This document shows positions 1 to 11,450 of a stretch of 64,000 bases of DNA, one piece after another. The stretch is from NCBI GenBank assembly GCA_014607495.2, contig CP053161.1, positions 7,201,115 through 7,265,114 on the forward strand, in the 5' to 3' direction. The notes beneath the pieces are model-generated. The model worked only from the letters and a program-made list of their open reading frames with translations, ran no database searches and was not told the DNA's origin. Position 1 is the first letter of the stretch. Each line of letters opens with the position of its first letter. This DNA is from Carposina sasakii (taxonomy: Eukaryota > Arthropoda > Insecta > Lepidoptera > Carposinidae). A program made the translations under genes and the position numbers.

Positions 1-1474
1 TATGGCGGCCACTTATACTATTTTTACTTTTAAAATCAAAAAATTCTAGGAACCTGTTTAGAGAAATATAAAAACCAGTTTATATCCACTACTCTAGTTT
101 CTCTTTCACGCACGTGAACATAACTAATTAGCATCCTTTTTCTTCAATCAACAGAATAAATTTGAAATAGTACAATAAAAGTATTTTGAAATATGAACGG
201 AAGTGGTAGTAATAAGGCTCTGATTCATTTGACCACCGCGTCAACGTCTCATCGCATTCTCGTCGAATGTTACACGACTACGTTCAAAAGCCGTACCGTC
301 GCGTGTCGACGCGGTCTCGTCGAAATGAACGTGGACTAGCCGTCTATGAATTCGACTAGTCTACGAACGAACGATAAACCGTTGAATCTTCGAATGTAGA
401 GGGACTAGTCGATTCGACTAGTTCGTTGAATAAACGCTCATCGCTAGCGCTGACACTAGAATAATGGAATAAGGACAGGAAGATGATGGAATGCTTATTA
501 GGCTGTATTTTTCTTGGAAAGTATATTTTGGAGATAATTAGAATACAAAGAGTGCCTACCAATGTATCGGATCGAAATAGACTGACGTGTAAGACAGATT
601 TTATGATATCTTTCTTCTTTGAAAACTTTACTTGAATTCAACGAGGACAATATCGCAATAGGGGTTCTATTATTGACATGTAAAAAGATAAGGAAAAGTG
701 ATTTTGAACATACCTTTCTATTTTTGTTCACATAGCACTTTTATACTTAGTACTTACTTACTTTTATACATTTAAGCTGAAATAAACTTTCAATTTTAAT
801 ATCAGTAGGAATTAATAGATACCTGCTATTTATGAAATATAAACGATTAAATAAACAATTTTTAATGGGAAGAAAATTAATATTCAATCGGAAAACTGGT
901 CGTAAGCTTGTATCAAGAATATTCGAGGCTTGTAAGTACCTATACTATCTTTTGTTTATGACTAAAGTCCTGTCATAAAGTACGAAGGAAAGCACATTTT
1001 TTTATCTAAACTGTCGCGTCGTCAATATCATCATACCCCCATAAAAATATATGAGGCTGTTCCTGTTTCGACGGACAATAAATTAAGCATTTAATAGTGG
1101 AAGGCGTCGACGGCAATTTTTTTTTCTATTCCACAACGTAAAAATATGTTAGGTAGGTATTTTTCAAAAACATTGACATGATCTAAATACACTTGTTTTT
1201 GGATATTTTCACCCTCTGTCATTATTTAATATTACATTAACAAAAATTGAATTGAATTGAATATTTAATATTGTAACGATTTGTAACCGATAGAGCACCT
1301 GTTTCATATAAAAGTCAAAAGCGAGCGTAATATACCTACGTAGGTACATGATTTTATGTGATCAACGTTGGATGCAGAGGCAAAGGAAAATTCACAATTG
1401 ATTCCTACTTTGCAATACTCGTAGCAGTGGAGCACCGTAAGCAAAAAAGGCATAGCTAGTAATACTTTTTTTCT
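1..1474. other. No gene seen; AT-rich with one CpG-richer patch
   Basis: No coding region is supportable here. Positions 228-440 are richer in GC and CpG than the surroundings and repeat the words TCGTCGAA and TTCGACTAGT, which gives weak local inverted symmetry. I cannot assign this patch to a known element. Confidence 0.5.
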
Positions 1475-1577
1475 GGTTAGCTGGAAGAGATCTCTTATAG
1501 AGATAAGCTCGCCTTAGTACAATGTTTCTTTTTTAAATTGTGTTATTTTTATCTATGTGTGTACAATAAAGAATATG
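1475..1577 (+). repeat. LINE 3'-tail fragment ending GTACAATAAAG
   Basis: A short tail with the word GGAAGAGATCTCT, then AAGCTCGCCTTAGTACA, ending in GTGTACAATAAAG. The same tail occurs in the opposite orientation at 30025-30115, where it has a target-site duplication. That supports a 5'-truncated non-LTR retrotransposon end. The clade cannot be told from the tail alone. Confidence 0.55.
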
Positions 1578-3267
1578 AATTTTCGGCAAATGAATACGTC
1601 CCTGAATACGAGTATAATAGAGAATGCCAAACTTCTGAAACAGCATGTTCTTCACTGCACAATATTAAACTTCAGAAATATTTAAATTTTTTCCACAGTT
1701 CGAAGGTTTGGCCGCGAGACTTTTAAATATTAGGTATAAAGGCTTTCCCTTTGTTACGATGAAGTTATTGTTCGTTAACAGTTAACTATTAGTCTGTTAT
1801 AATGGAAGTTATTAATGTTATTATGGAAGTATTATTTCGCTGCTAAAACGTTTCATCATAAACATATTTTCTTCGTTGTAGCATTAGTACCTACCTACCT
1901 ACATATTCATTCCTAAGGGACAAAATGTCGCCTAATTAAGTCACATCATTGCGGGAAGTCTTCTTATTCGCTCTGTGAAAATTTAATATCTTTTATTCAT
2001 GGTACATATTATAAATAGTTTACCTATATATGATATTACTAAAAATTAATTTCTTGAATATTAACGCGGATAGGTAATGTGTACAGAAATTTCGATAAAA
2101 AAGAGAAAAATGTCAAGTCACAGATAAATTTTGGCGAGAAAAATAAAAATAAATTAATAGTAATCAATAATTTTAATTAATTCCTAAATATATTTAAATA
2201 AATATGTAAATAGCAGGTACTTATATGTATAAAGTTTACCTAGCTAGAAAATAATTTACAACCACCTGTGTCGGCGTTACAGATTAACTCAGTACGAGAA
2301 ATTGTTATTTTTCCCTACCATATTTAGTAGATATTCCTATGTGCTATATACTGTTCGTATTTTAAGGTAAAGAATGTAGTCAAATAACGGGTCATTTGAA
2401 TGCGTGAACTAGGTCAGGCCCCTATGACCGCTAACCAAAAGAGCAAACAACGTTACTCTGGGGACCCGTTCTAAAAGGATAAGGTTAAAAGCCATTTAGA
2501 TTAGGTTGTTGAAAAAGTGCCAAAAACTTCTGAACCTATCTTTGTAGTTTATCTTGGACCTTTAGAGAATTTTAATTTGAAATGGTTATCGTAGTCAAGT
2601 CTCATATTATTATGGTGTTGTTACTTTAATAACTACTTATAATTATATAATCTGTGTGAATGGGTGTGGTGTGAGAAAAATCAATTGCAAGACACTTTTC
2701 CACGAGAATAAAATTACGACCTCGCATGTTATGAGTCCGGTGATTTTCCAGTGAGAACGTGAATCTTTGTTGAAAATAATGAGCAAAGACAATGAAAAAT
2801 AAGTATTTGAATTTAAGGTTTCAATTACCTTCTCTCCTTGCTTTTTCAGCATTAGTGAATCCGTATGCCCTACAGTTTACCTGTACTGTTTACCTATAGA
2901 TAGATTCGTACAACAAACTCAATCAATTTGTGCAAACTGATAGATACCATTCGGTTTAGTAAAGCAATTGGTCCACATGTTTCACTAGATTGAACATAGG
3001 AAACGAGATTACATTTTAATCCAGTAGGATTTGGGTAATATTTTGTTATCATCAACCATTATCTTGGAACTGGAATATCTCTAATTCTTAAATAGTGAAA
3101 AAAAAATCAGCATTTCCATACAATCTCGAATAATTACTGCACTGAAATATATGGAACAGCCGATTTATTTTTCTCTATTTCGGAGTTGGTCCCATAGTGA
3201 AAGTTGTTTCTCTTTACCTACTTAATTTCGTGTCAAAAGATCATCACTAATTTTGAAAAGACCTTAT
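1578..3267. other. No gene or clear repeat seen
   Basis: AT-rich sequence with no ORF of note, no RNA gene and no obvious inverted or tandem repeat. Confidence 0.5.
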
Positions 3268-3550
3268 AAAGGATGATTTTTGGTCGTCAATGTTCCCGAA
3301 AACTACGGAATCTCCTCATTATCACCCAAGATATTAGGGTTCAAAGTTGAGCAAATATCTAAACTGCGTTTTTCTGCATAAATGCACATAGACGCGCGTA
3401 GCAAGATTTTTTCATGAGAAATAATTAATATCTGTCTATGAAAAAACTAGCATAAACACTATAAATTTTTCCCAATCTACAAATTTTTATTTTCAAAAAA
3501 TTTTCATCATTTCCCAGCAAGAAAAAACCCCACGAAAAAACACCCTGTAT
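3268..3550 (+). repeat. MITE family A copy (ends ...CACCCTGTAT)
   Basis: Begins near AAGGATGATTTTTGGTCG and ends CACCCTGTAT. It shares the internal phrases GAAAACTACGGAATCTCC, GTTTTTCTGCATAAA and ATAATTAATATCTG with copies at 21469-21690 and 41233-41589, and with an inverted copy at 39833-40042. The ends ATACAGG.../...CCTGTAT are inverted, as expected of a non-autonomous DNA transposon. Confidence 0.65.
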
Positions 3551-4339
3551 AGGTAGGTACTGACCCTTCTCGTAGATTAGGATAATAAAATATTCGAAGA
3601 AATAATACCCGTTTTTTCAGTCACCTGTAAACAAAAAGACAAAATATCAATTACGTTGACGTTATTAAATTACGGTAGCCGTACACCGTAGAATTAACTA
3701 ACAAATTTCAAATTATAACAGACACTATCATTGTAATTGTAATAATTCGTTTGCAACTACATCGCTATATCTAATCTTCAATCATCTGTAAAAAAAATTT
3801 AAACAGCCTTTTAGTTTTTTAAATACACATTACACCGTTATATGATAAATTTGTATTCCTGCGTCACCGCAAGTTATACTTACGTCTTTGGCGGGAAAAC
3901 TGTTCAGTGTATCAAAGATCCTTGTACTTGGTATACGATGGCTTGACAGAGCAGTGCGGGGAAAGATAGCTTAGTATCTATCTATGATGAAATAGTGTAA
4001 TGTTCAAAATGCGCCAGCGTTATTGACTTTTTCCGCGTGACATTTTTAAAAAGCTGTTACAGGTACTACCGGGTTAAGTTAAATTACTGCTCATGGTGTA
4101 AATAATAGTGTCATTTAATGTATTTTTAAAATATGTATGTATTCTGTTAAATTAATTCACTCGAAAATTGAAATAGCCAAATTTATTTTTGCAAATGAAG
4201 TGGGGACATAGCACCGCATAGATTTAGAGCCTTTGATAATGTTTTTAATGCTTAAATAAATAGATTTTGGTCTTAAGTTTTAAACGTTAGTCTAGATTAC
4301 TGTCTGAACTTTATGAAAAAAAAAAAATGTGCATTTTGC
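3551..4339. other. No gene or clear repeat seen
   Basis: AT-rich, no supportable coding or RNA feature. Confidence 0.45.
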
Positions 4340-4650
4340 ACTTTCCACTACAATTTTCATCCTCGCCGCGCTAAAAACGTACCTGGGAAATTCACCCAGA
4401 TCCTAAACGGTCAGTCGAATCGAAAAATATTGAGAAAAATCTAAAAAATATTTTTAAATACGTATTCAATGATACCCCAAATGAAAAATATTAAAGTCAA
4501 CAAATTATATCAAAATTTGTTTACTTTAATATTTTTCATTTTCACAATATGACGTCCAGTAGTCGCCATATTGGATTTTCACTAACGTCGTGACTGCCGT
4601 GTCGTTGTCGTGTCGTGGTCGTGTCGTTTAGTGGAAAAACGCTTTACAGG
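4340..4650. repeat. Probable MITE with a long internal hairpin
   Basis: Two 27-nt arms at 4479-4505 and 4515-4541 are reverse complements with one mismatch around a 9-nt loop. A (GTCGT)-rich stretch follows at about 4590-4630. The words TTTCCACTA (about 4345) and TAGTGGAAA (about 4630) are inverted and may mark the ends. No target-site duplication was found. Confidence 0.45.
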
Positions 4651-5198
4651 TATATCTATACTGTTACTTATTAATAAAATCAAATCAAAATGAACAGAAT
4701 CACGGAGGGCAAACTAAAAATAGAAAATATCTTTAGTTTGCCTTGCGATAATTTGAGTACGGTTATTAGATTGTGGAAAGCGTTGAACGTTCTAGAAAAA
4801 TTGGATGATGGATGACGTCCTAATCGCAAAAGCAGGTATCTTAAAATGACGTTAAATTTATTACCGAGAAGATTAGAATTGGAAATATCATACCATTTTA
4901 AACTTTGAAAATAGTTTTAAATTTGATTAGTATGAGTATTCGGTAAATATCTAGTTTATTAACCTCCCATGGCAGTAGCCTTGTGTCATGCCCTGGGGAA
5001 GGCCTACGTCTAGCATTGGACTGCAATAGGCTGACGACGATACGACCTAGTTTATTATTGACCTCCTCTTTCATCGTTATCACCATCAGCCTATTGCAGT
5101 CCACTGCTTAGTAATAGTTATTTTTACTGTTTTGCTTGTTCCTTGGTAACTAAATTTTTTAAATAATATGAATGTAATTCATGCGAACTATTTACACC
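4651..5198. repeat. LINE 3'-tail fragments
   Basis: Around 4965-5040 and 5085-5105 the text carries the lepidopteran LINE tail phrases 'ATTGGACTGCAATAGGCTGA' and, inverted, 'CAGCCTATTGCAGTCCACTG'. The same tail occurs near 10715, 23985, 28855 and 57305. The rest of the interval shows nothing. Confidence 0.55.
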
Positions 5199-5535
5199 GG
5201 CCCCCTAATTACGTAAAAGCAATAGCAAAGCCGAAGCCGAGTAATCGCGATAATTGAAAGAATGTGTGTGTGCTTGGGCGAGGTGCGGGGCGCGGGAGGA
5301 CGCCGAGCGCTCGTTGCGCGCACGCACACACTCTCAATTATCGCGATTGCAAGGCCCTCTGATTACGTAAAAGCAATAGCAAAGCCAAATCAAAGCGATA
5401 GCGATAGCGAAATTGTACAATATTCGACTTCATTCATTTTATGTAATACGAATTTGACAAGCAATCAGTGATGTTTATACAATTTTCATATCGCTTTGCT
5501 TTTGCTAGTTAGATAATTCGCGCCGCTTCGGTTTT
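5199..5535. repeat. Nested MITEs: family B copies around a 110-bp palindrome
   Basis: 5199-5240 is one end of a family B MITE (GGCCCCCTAATTACG). It is followed by a palindrome at about 5241-5350 whose arms carry TAATCGCGATAATTG and CACACACTCTCAATTA. A fuller family B copy follows in reverse orientation (about 5352-5520). The body phrases ATAGCGAAATTGTACAA and CAAATTCGTATTAC match 5666-5850 and 62281-62470. Confidence 0.7.
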
Positions 5536-5665
5536 CCTATTGCTTGCTAATCAGGCAGTTTCAATAAAACTGGATCGGCCTAGTACGATCCACGCTTCAC
5601 GCATCACGATCTTGGATAGCCAATCGTGGGATCGTCGATCCAATTTGGATCGTCCAGTGTGGACT
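5536..5665. repeat. GATCG-rich short palindromic segment
   Basis: The words TGGATCG, ACGATCC and GGATCGTCGATCC alternate on both strands between 5569 and 5655, giving hairpin potential. It is probably another short MITE, but the ends are not clear. Confidence 0.3.
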
Positions 5666-5850
5666 GGTCCCCTTATTACCTAATTAGCAAAAGCAAAGCA
5701 ATAGCGAAAATTGTACAAAAATCGCTGGGTACTTGTCAAATTCGTATTATGTAAAATGAATTTCATAGGAACTTTGACGTTAAAGGCGAATATTGTACAA
5801 TTTTCGCTATCGCTTTTCTTCGGCTTTGCTATTAGGTTATTAGGGGCCCG
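5666..5850. repeat. MITE family B copy
   Basis: Starts GGTCCCCTTATTACC and ends GGTTATTAGGGGCC, so the termini are inverted. The body reads AGCGAAAATTGTACAA... and then its near complement, so the whole unit is a hairpin. It is closely similar to 62281-62470, 56 kb away. Confidence 0.8.
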
Positions 5851-5857
5851 GCTATTA

Positions 5858-5960
5858 AGCAATGATAAATTGCTAGCTTATGGCCTGAAAGTATGCCCGA
5901 TTTCCTTAGTCGAGTCTTGCGCCATACACGGAAGGATATGCAGCTGATGTATTCCAGCAT
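5858..5960 (+). repeat. Old dispersed repeat fragment (family C)
   Basis: The phrases TTGCTAGCTTATGGCCTGAA and GCAGCTGATGTATTCCAG recur, diverged, at 15030-15140 and 18280-18365. The origin is unknown. Confidence 0.45.
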
Positions 5961-6170
5961 AAGTAGTTCTATCTGTTAATACGCGAAATATTATTTTCGG
6001 GTTACTAACGTTATATATTCATTTTCTAATTATTTGTACTTCGGCTTTTGAGAGAGGTATCTATACTTAACTACTGAGTGTTTTCTCTGTCCCCATAATC
6101 CTAGTTTGGGACGGTTTCTATTTGAAGTAAGTATGCTAATATGTAATTTAGAAAAGAGATGGTGAAATTG

Positions 6171-6242
6171 ACCCGGTAGCTCAGTGGTTAGAGCAACTAG
6201 CACGGTATGCAGTGGTCGTGGGTTCGATTCCCACTCGTGTGA
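6171..6242 (+). tRNA. tRNA-like sequence, probably a pseudogene or SINE head
   Basis: An A-box-like TAGCTCAGTGGTTAGAGCA is followed by a B-box-like GGTTCGATTCC with a clean 5-bp T stem (GTGGG/CCCAC) and a 4-bp D stem (GCTC/GAGC). The anticodon arm pairs only with a bulge, the residue before the would-be anticodon is C rather than U, and the acceptor arms (GACCCGG versus TCGTGTG) pair poorly. I therefore think it is a decayed tRNA or the tRNA-derived head of a SINE, not a working tRNA. Confidence 0.4.
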
Positions 6243-6444
6243 AGAATTTTTACCATTTATTTATTAATAATTTTATAGTAAGTTTACCTGTAAATGTTGT
6301 CTAAAACTTTAATAGGCTAGAGCTAATTGTAGCTTACCTGCCACCTACGTGACTTGCGGAGGGAAAACTAGTGTATCTATCTGTTTTCATACAGAATATT
6401 AAATAGGTATATAATTAATTCAATACAAACTTTCTTCAGGTACC

Positions 6445-6496
6445 GTTCCTAGAAAACGTAATATCGTTTCAACTCGATATTACGTTTTCTAGGAAC
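6445..6496. repeat. Perfect 22-bp inverted repeat
   Basis: Arms 6445-6466 and 6475-6496 are exact reverse complements around the 8-nt loop TTTCAACT. The arms start GTTCCTAGAAAACG. Nothing else around it marks a larger element. Confidence 0.7.
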
Positions 6497-8784
6497 CCTG
6501 TCCACTCTCATCCCGGATTTACTGCCTATGAAAGTTATTTTACATCATTTCATAGCTATTACAGTGATAAAAACAATTGGCTAGAATTGTATAGGCAATA
6601 AAAAAGAATTAAATATAACGAATCTGTGATATTACCCTTGTTTATCCATAGTAAAAAGAAAACATGTAAATGTGAATAAACTACACGATTATTGATAAAA
6701 CATGCTAAGGATATTTTATGTTTTCCATATTATGTAGCAATGTTAATACGAGTAATATGAATCCATGTGTACTCGTATAGCCGATTCGTAGCACATGCTA
6801 CGCGGTGCTACGAACTACTACGACGACTGCTCTAAATGGAATCTCTTGCCAGAAAATTCACAATAGATTACCAAAATCATGTAGTAAATCATTCCTTGTT
6901 ACGTTGTCACTGAATACGATATGTTACATATAGCCACAAAACTCCTGGAGCAATCAATCATTTGCAGCTTCCCAACTTTGGAACACTTAACACACCCTTG
7001 GCAACAAGTTGGTAACGCACTGTTTTCACGGGATCAAGTCGTATATCTTGTCCCTAGTTTTACAGTAATTCTACATATATAAAATAATAAGGACAGGCAG
7101 GCAGGACAGTTATACACCGCTGAGCAAATGTGATAAAATGTGCATTTCGAAGAGACAAAAGCTATGTGTTATAGGAATGTTCAAATTAACAACACATCGG
7201 TTCAATTTGAAGGCAATTTATCACCTACGTCAATATCATGATTGATGACTTATAATCAATCGTCCCATGGAGGTTTTGTGAGAAGACTTGAGTTATGTGC
7301 ACTTTTAGTATTAAGTTGGCTCTGATTCAGTATTTAGGTTCAAGTCGCCTTGAAACATTGTTAAAAGCTACAACTTGTCAATTCTCAAGTTTTTTCACTA
7401 GACAATCAGATCGGTACTAGGTACTAAGGTAATGTAAAAGGGTTTCGCATTAACATTCGCCGTAATACTCCCACCAACGGCGGTTAGACTACATCACGTG
7501 ATTTGACAATCGCCGAAGGTTTCCTATTGGAGCAAACGTTTCGACGACTAACCTCTATCGATTCGATCGAGATTTATGTTACTTTGTCAGAGCCTATGAG
7601 GCTTCTACTACTAGTAGTAAAGGCGATGATATTTAGTTCAACACAACCTATGCACAATATAAGTATAAATATTCACATAACTGACAACACATTAACCTAG
7701 TCTTATGTAAGGTCTTGTATCGTGATAAGTGTAGAAACATCCATAACTCGGCAACAAACATCGATATTGGTCATATCACTACCAACTATACCATTCGGCT
7801 ATCAAATATCTACAGACAACTATTTTAATCGTAACTGATTTATATGTCAAGTGAGGCAAGTATTAGGTACATCAAACTTGTTTGTTACAAACTTATATTT
7901 AATTACAGACTTTAATACCCAGTTAATAAATTTCTGTTCTTTATTACGTGAACAAACTAACTAAAGGAAGCACTACCTAGTTGTTTGTTTTTTGTGGAAC
8001 GTAACAAGAGGCTCTCGTCGCCCTCATTCTTTAGTGCCACTCCAGTACATGTGGAGTGAAACGAGTAGTTTTTGTTAACTCACAATTAGGTGGATATGTG
8101 GTCTAGTTGCATCTTAACAAGGCTTAAGAAAACTTAGGCTTTCGGTTAAAGATATACATGAAATATAGCAAAAAAACCTTGCACAGTGAAGAAAATATTT
8201 TTTTAAATCGTTATAGCAAAGTCAGAGAGTGCCTATTAATTATTTATTAATTACTTTGGAATTAGAATATGGACTCATATTAATACTTCATCTAAATAAA
8301 TTATAGGCAATATTAAGTCTGATTGATTACTATTATTAAATTGATTGATTTTATTTGAGAGATTTTAAAGCCTCTCAGGGAGTTCGTAGACTGACAAAGT
8401 AATTCAGTCTAAACAGTGGAATAATAAAGATGAAGCCCCAATATACATATTTTATTCCTAAAACAATTTTAAAGCTCGTAAAGTAAACAATACGGCACAT
8501 TACTCTAAATCCATCTTTGCACAGAAAGTACTACTATAAATATTGTTTGATAAATTGCAGATTAAAATGTAGAAGTCCCACTTGAGCATATTTCTCGAAA
8601 AGCGTGCATTGTATCGGTATACATAAATAAGTATCTGTTAAAAATAAATAAACAGAGACAAACATATTTTAAAATGAGTTCACAAGGTATATCCCCAATA
8701 AAGGGGCTTCGTAGCAAAATAACAATACATGCAAATACCCTAATTCGTAAGTTTACAGTGTAAGGATTTGTAATTGATATACTA
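6497..8784. other. No gene seen; 3' flank of the GPCR gene at its end
   Basis: No coding sequence or clear repeat. On the minus strand a candidate polyadenylation signal AATAAA lies at 8456-8451, about 330 nt past the stop codon of the receptor gene. Confidence 0.4.
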
Positions 8785-10182
8785 TTAACTTAATCCTAAT
8801 AACTTTTTAAACGCTTTTCTGAAGTCCATATTAAAAATCGTGTAAATCAAAGGATTCAAAGTCGAGTTTACATAGCCCAGCCAAGTTATAAAGTTGATGA
8901 GCCTATTGCTGGGACAGCACCAAGAACAGAATGGCAGCATCACGTATGTTAGGAAAAACGGAAGCCAGCAAATCACGAACACACCCATTATAATACCCAA
9001 AGTTCTAGCCGCACGCCTCTCTTTAGATAATGATATTTTCTGCTTCTGTTCTATAAATTGGTGTACTACATCACCACTCTTTTCCACACTAGCTAATAAA
9101 GGTCTCTCTTGTTTCCTTCTTCTTTGACTTATCCTCTTGATTGACCCGGCAAGTTTTCTTTTACAACTTTCCCCTGAAAAAGTCCCAACATCGGGTGGTA
9201 CTTCCGACTGTAGCTGACGAATATCACTCTCTATCGTCTGACGAGCCAGGGGATCGTTCAAGAGCAGAAGTGGCACAAAAAAGTTTTTCTTTATTTCCAT
9301 AAAGGTTTTCTGGCGATATTTATTAACACTGTCGCCGCTGTCTGACTCATTTTCTGAATCTTCTTTATTCTCTTGGCTTTCCTCTTGATTTTCAATACTT
9401 TCAATGTGAATCGTAGGTCGTCTTTTATGTATACGAGCTACTAAAGGGCGTCTTCTCAATCTCTGCCTTGCTGCGATGAAGATTTTAATGTAAACAATGG
9501 TCATTATTACTAGTGGGATGAAGAAGGATCCAAATGAAGAATAGACAACATATCCGGGTTCCGATGTCAACTGACATGGGGTGTCGACTGTGAATTCATC
9601 TGGCCAGTTATTCCATCCAAGAAGAGGCGGTGAACTTATTATTAGCGAAAGAATCCATACACCGGCTATTTGAAGTATTACCCGTTTGAGCGTTCTCTTG
9701 TGAGCATATTTGATTGGATCAGTAATCGCCCAATATCTATCGAGAGCAATCGCACACAAGTTTAATATAGATGACGTACATGACATAATATCACATGTGA
9801 GCCACATCTTGCACAAGTGTTTTCCCCAGAGCCACTTGCCGAGGATAGAGTAGGCCACATTCAAGGGCATTACCAAGATGGCCACAGCCAGATCCGCTGC
9901 TGCTAAGGAGACGATAAAGAAATTCTGGACAATCCTCAAAGGTCTGTAAGTAAATACTCCCAAAATGACCAGTACATTTCCAAATATAGTGCTCAAAATC
10001 ATGCAAGATAATGTGATAACCGTCGCTAAGGCTTCCCATTCCGGAACTGCAAGTTCTAACCCGGAACTCGAATTGTAAACAAAGTTTGGGAAGTCGCAAT
10101 TATATTCAGCATAGGACCAGTTGTGAGAGTTATAAGTTTCATTGTAATCTATTGAAATATTCATTAGTTCATTAATAGTCAT
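8785..10182 (-). CDS. TAR1: Tyramine/octopamine receptor 1-type GPCR, single exon
   Basis: A 465-residue rhodopsin-class amine receptor, expected at the plasma membrane to bind tyramine and/or octopamine and signal through G proteins. Seen: seven hydrophobic segments (about 51-75, 86-110, 124-147, 168-188, 211-236, 393-416, 428-449); the amine-binding Asp131 in TM3; DRY at 148-150; Cys124 and Cys203 for the TM3-loop disulfide; serines 215, 216 and 219 in TM5; CWLPFF at 405-410; NPLIY at 443-447; and N-glycosylation sites at Asn14, 21 and 37. Loop 3 is long (about 150 residues), acidic at 261-285 and basic at both ends. The start is supported by an in-frame TGA nine bases upstream. TM3-TM5 and the segment VHQFIE...[12 protein letters not shown] resemble insect Oct-TyrR/TAR1. 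It could be a lepidopteran TAR1 paralogue rather than the orthologue. Confidence 0.93.
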   Translation of the reverse strand: MTINELMNISIDYNETYNSHNWSYAEYNCDFPNFVYNSSSGLELAVPEWEALATVITLSCMILSTIFGNVLVILGVFTYRPLRIVQNFFIVSLAAADLAVAILVMPLNVAYSILGKWLWGKHLCKMWLTCDIMSCTSSILNLCAIALDRYWAITDPIKYAHKRTLKRVILQIAGVWILSLIISSPPLLGWNNWPDEFTVDTPCQLTSEPGYVVYSSFGSFFIPLVIMTIVYIKIFIAARQRLRRRPLVARIHKRRPTIHIESIENQEESQENKEDSENESDSGDSVNKYRQKTFMEIKKNFFVPLLLLNDPLARQTIESDIRQLQSEVPPDVGTFSGESCKRKLAGSIKRISQRRRKQERPLLASVEKSGDVVHQFIEQKQKISLSKERRAARTLGIIMGVFVICWLPFFLTYVMLPFCSWCCPSNRLINFITWLGYVNSTLNPLIYTIFNMDFRKAFKKLLGLS

Positions 10183-10314
10183 TTTTATTCAAAATCTTCT
10201 TTCTTTTTCAGATCCGTTAGAGAAGGGTCGTTCTGCAACAACAATATTTCGTTTATGCTATAATACGGATGACATGATGATTCTATGTTGACATTATGCT
10301 AACAATATTTTTTT

Positions 10315-11450
10315 AAACGAAAAACCGACTTCCTTCCAAAACTCGACCTTGCTAAAGTAAAATTTTACTAAAAAGCAAATATATATTGCGTTAAGCCGTG
10401 TACGAAGTTTAGCATAATATTATCAGATTTATATGCCAGCAAATGATTAAATAGGCTACATGACAAAAGAGAGAAATGACTATGCTTCGAAATTTTAAGT
10501 CTGACAATATAAGCAACATATAATTACACTTCCTTCCCTGTTTCCAATCATTTGGGGTCGGTGCAATATGTAGGTACTCTTCTTTCATTCATCCCTATTA
10601 TCCGTCATCTCGTTATTCTCAAGTCTACCTCTTCCTCTATAACCATCTTACTTCGGACATGGCTTAACGCAACATATAATTTCACGACTTAACACAATTA
10701 TCTTCATCTTCATAAGCCTATTGCAGTCCACTACTGGACGTAGGTCTCCCCCAACCATAGGGAGATTTTGTTACTAAAAAGTTCCACTATCTGTTTTTCG
10801 GCGGCTCCATCATCAGACCCTCGTTTTCTTTATATTATGTGTAATCATCATCATCATCATCATTTACAGCCCTGAGAAGTCCACTGTTGGACATAGGCCT
10901 CCCCCAACAACCTCCACTCCGACCGGTCGGAAGCAGCCTGCATCCAACCGACGCCCGCAACCTTGACCAGGTCATCCGTCCACCTCGCGGGTGGCCTTCC
11001 CACGCTGCGCTTGCCGATACGTGGTATCCACTCTAGAACTTTCCGACTCCATCGGCTCATAATATTATGTGTAGCTGACCAAAATTCTCTATAAAAATCT
11101 AAAAACGGACTACTCGTGCCTATTATATTTGAGGATATCCCTAGATTCCTTAGAGATTCTATCATCAGATGTTATGTTTTATATGTAGGTGATCAAAATG
11201 CTCAGTAAAAGTATAAAAACAGACTACATGTGCCTACAATATTTGAGGATTGCCCTCGATTTCTCCAAGATCCCATCATCAGATCCTGACATGGTGAATA
11301 TGGGACCAACTTGGAAGCATACCATGACAAATTATAAAAAAAAATTGAAATCGGTTCATAAACGACGGAGTTCTGAGGTAACACACATAAAAAAAAAAAA
11401 AAACATACAGACGAATTGATAACCTATCTTTTTTGAAGTCGGTTAAAAAC
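10315..11450 (+). repeat. Repeat family D copy 1 (ends AACCGACTTC / GAAGTCGGTT)
   Basis: Starts AAAAACCGACTTCC and ends GAAGTCGGTT, so the termini are inverted. The body is collinear with 28441-29319 and with the reverse complement of 23511-24395 (shared: CTCGTTATTCTCA, CCATCATCAGACCCTCG, GATCCCATCATCAGATCC). All three contain the same LINE-tail phrase (GCAGTCCACTACTGG), so that insertion predates their spread. This copy is longer because of the insertion at 10844-11061. Likely a non-autonomous DNA element of unknown superfamily. Confidence 0.8.
10844..11061 (-). mobile_element. 5'-truncated LINE insertion with 12-bp target duplication
   Basis: A 218-bp insertion into the family D copy. The target ATATTATGTGTA is duplicated exactly at 10832-10843 and 11062-11073. 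Read on the minus strand it encodes the last roughly 65 residues of a LINE polyprotein (motifs GKRSVGRPPARWTDDL, EAYVQQWT) with a stop near 10860, then a short 3' region ending in (ATG)n. This is the typical end of an endonuclease-reverse transcriptase LINE of the kind abundant in Lepidoptera. Confidence 0.88.

Noticed and set aside
6171..6242. A functional tRNA gene
   Set aside because: Acceptor pairing is poor and the anticodon arm and loop are irregular, so it is kept only as tRNA-like.
9791..10099. A 102-codon frame on the same strand inside the receptor gene
   Set aside because: It is an out-of-frame shadow of the intact receptor coding sequence.
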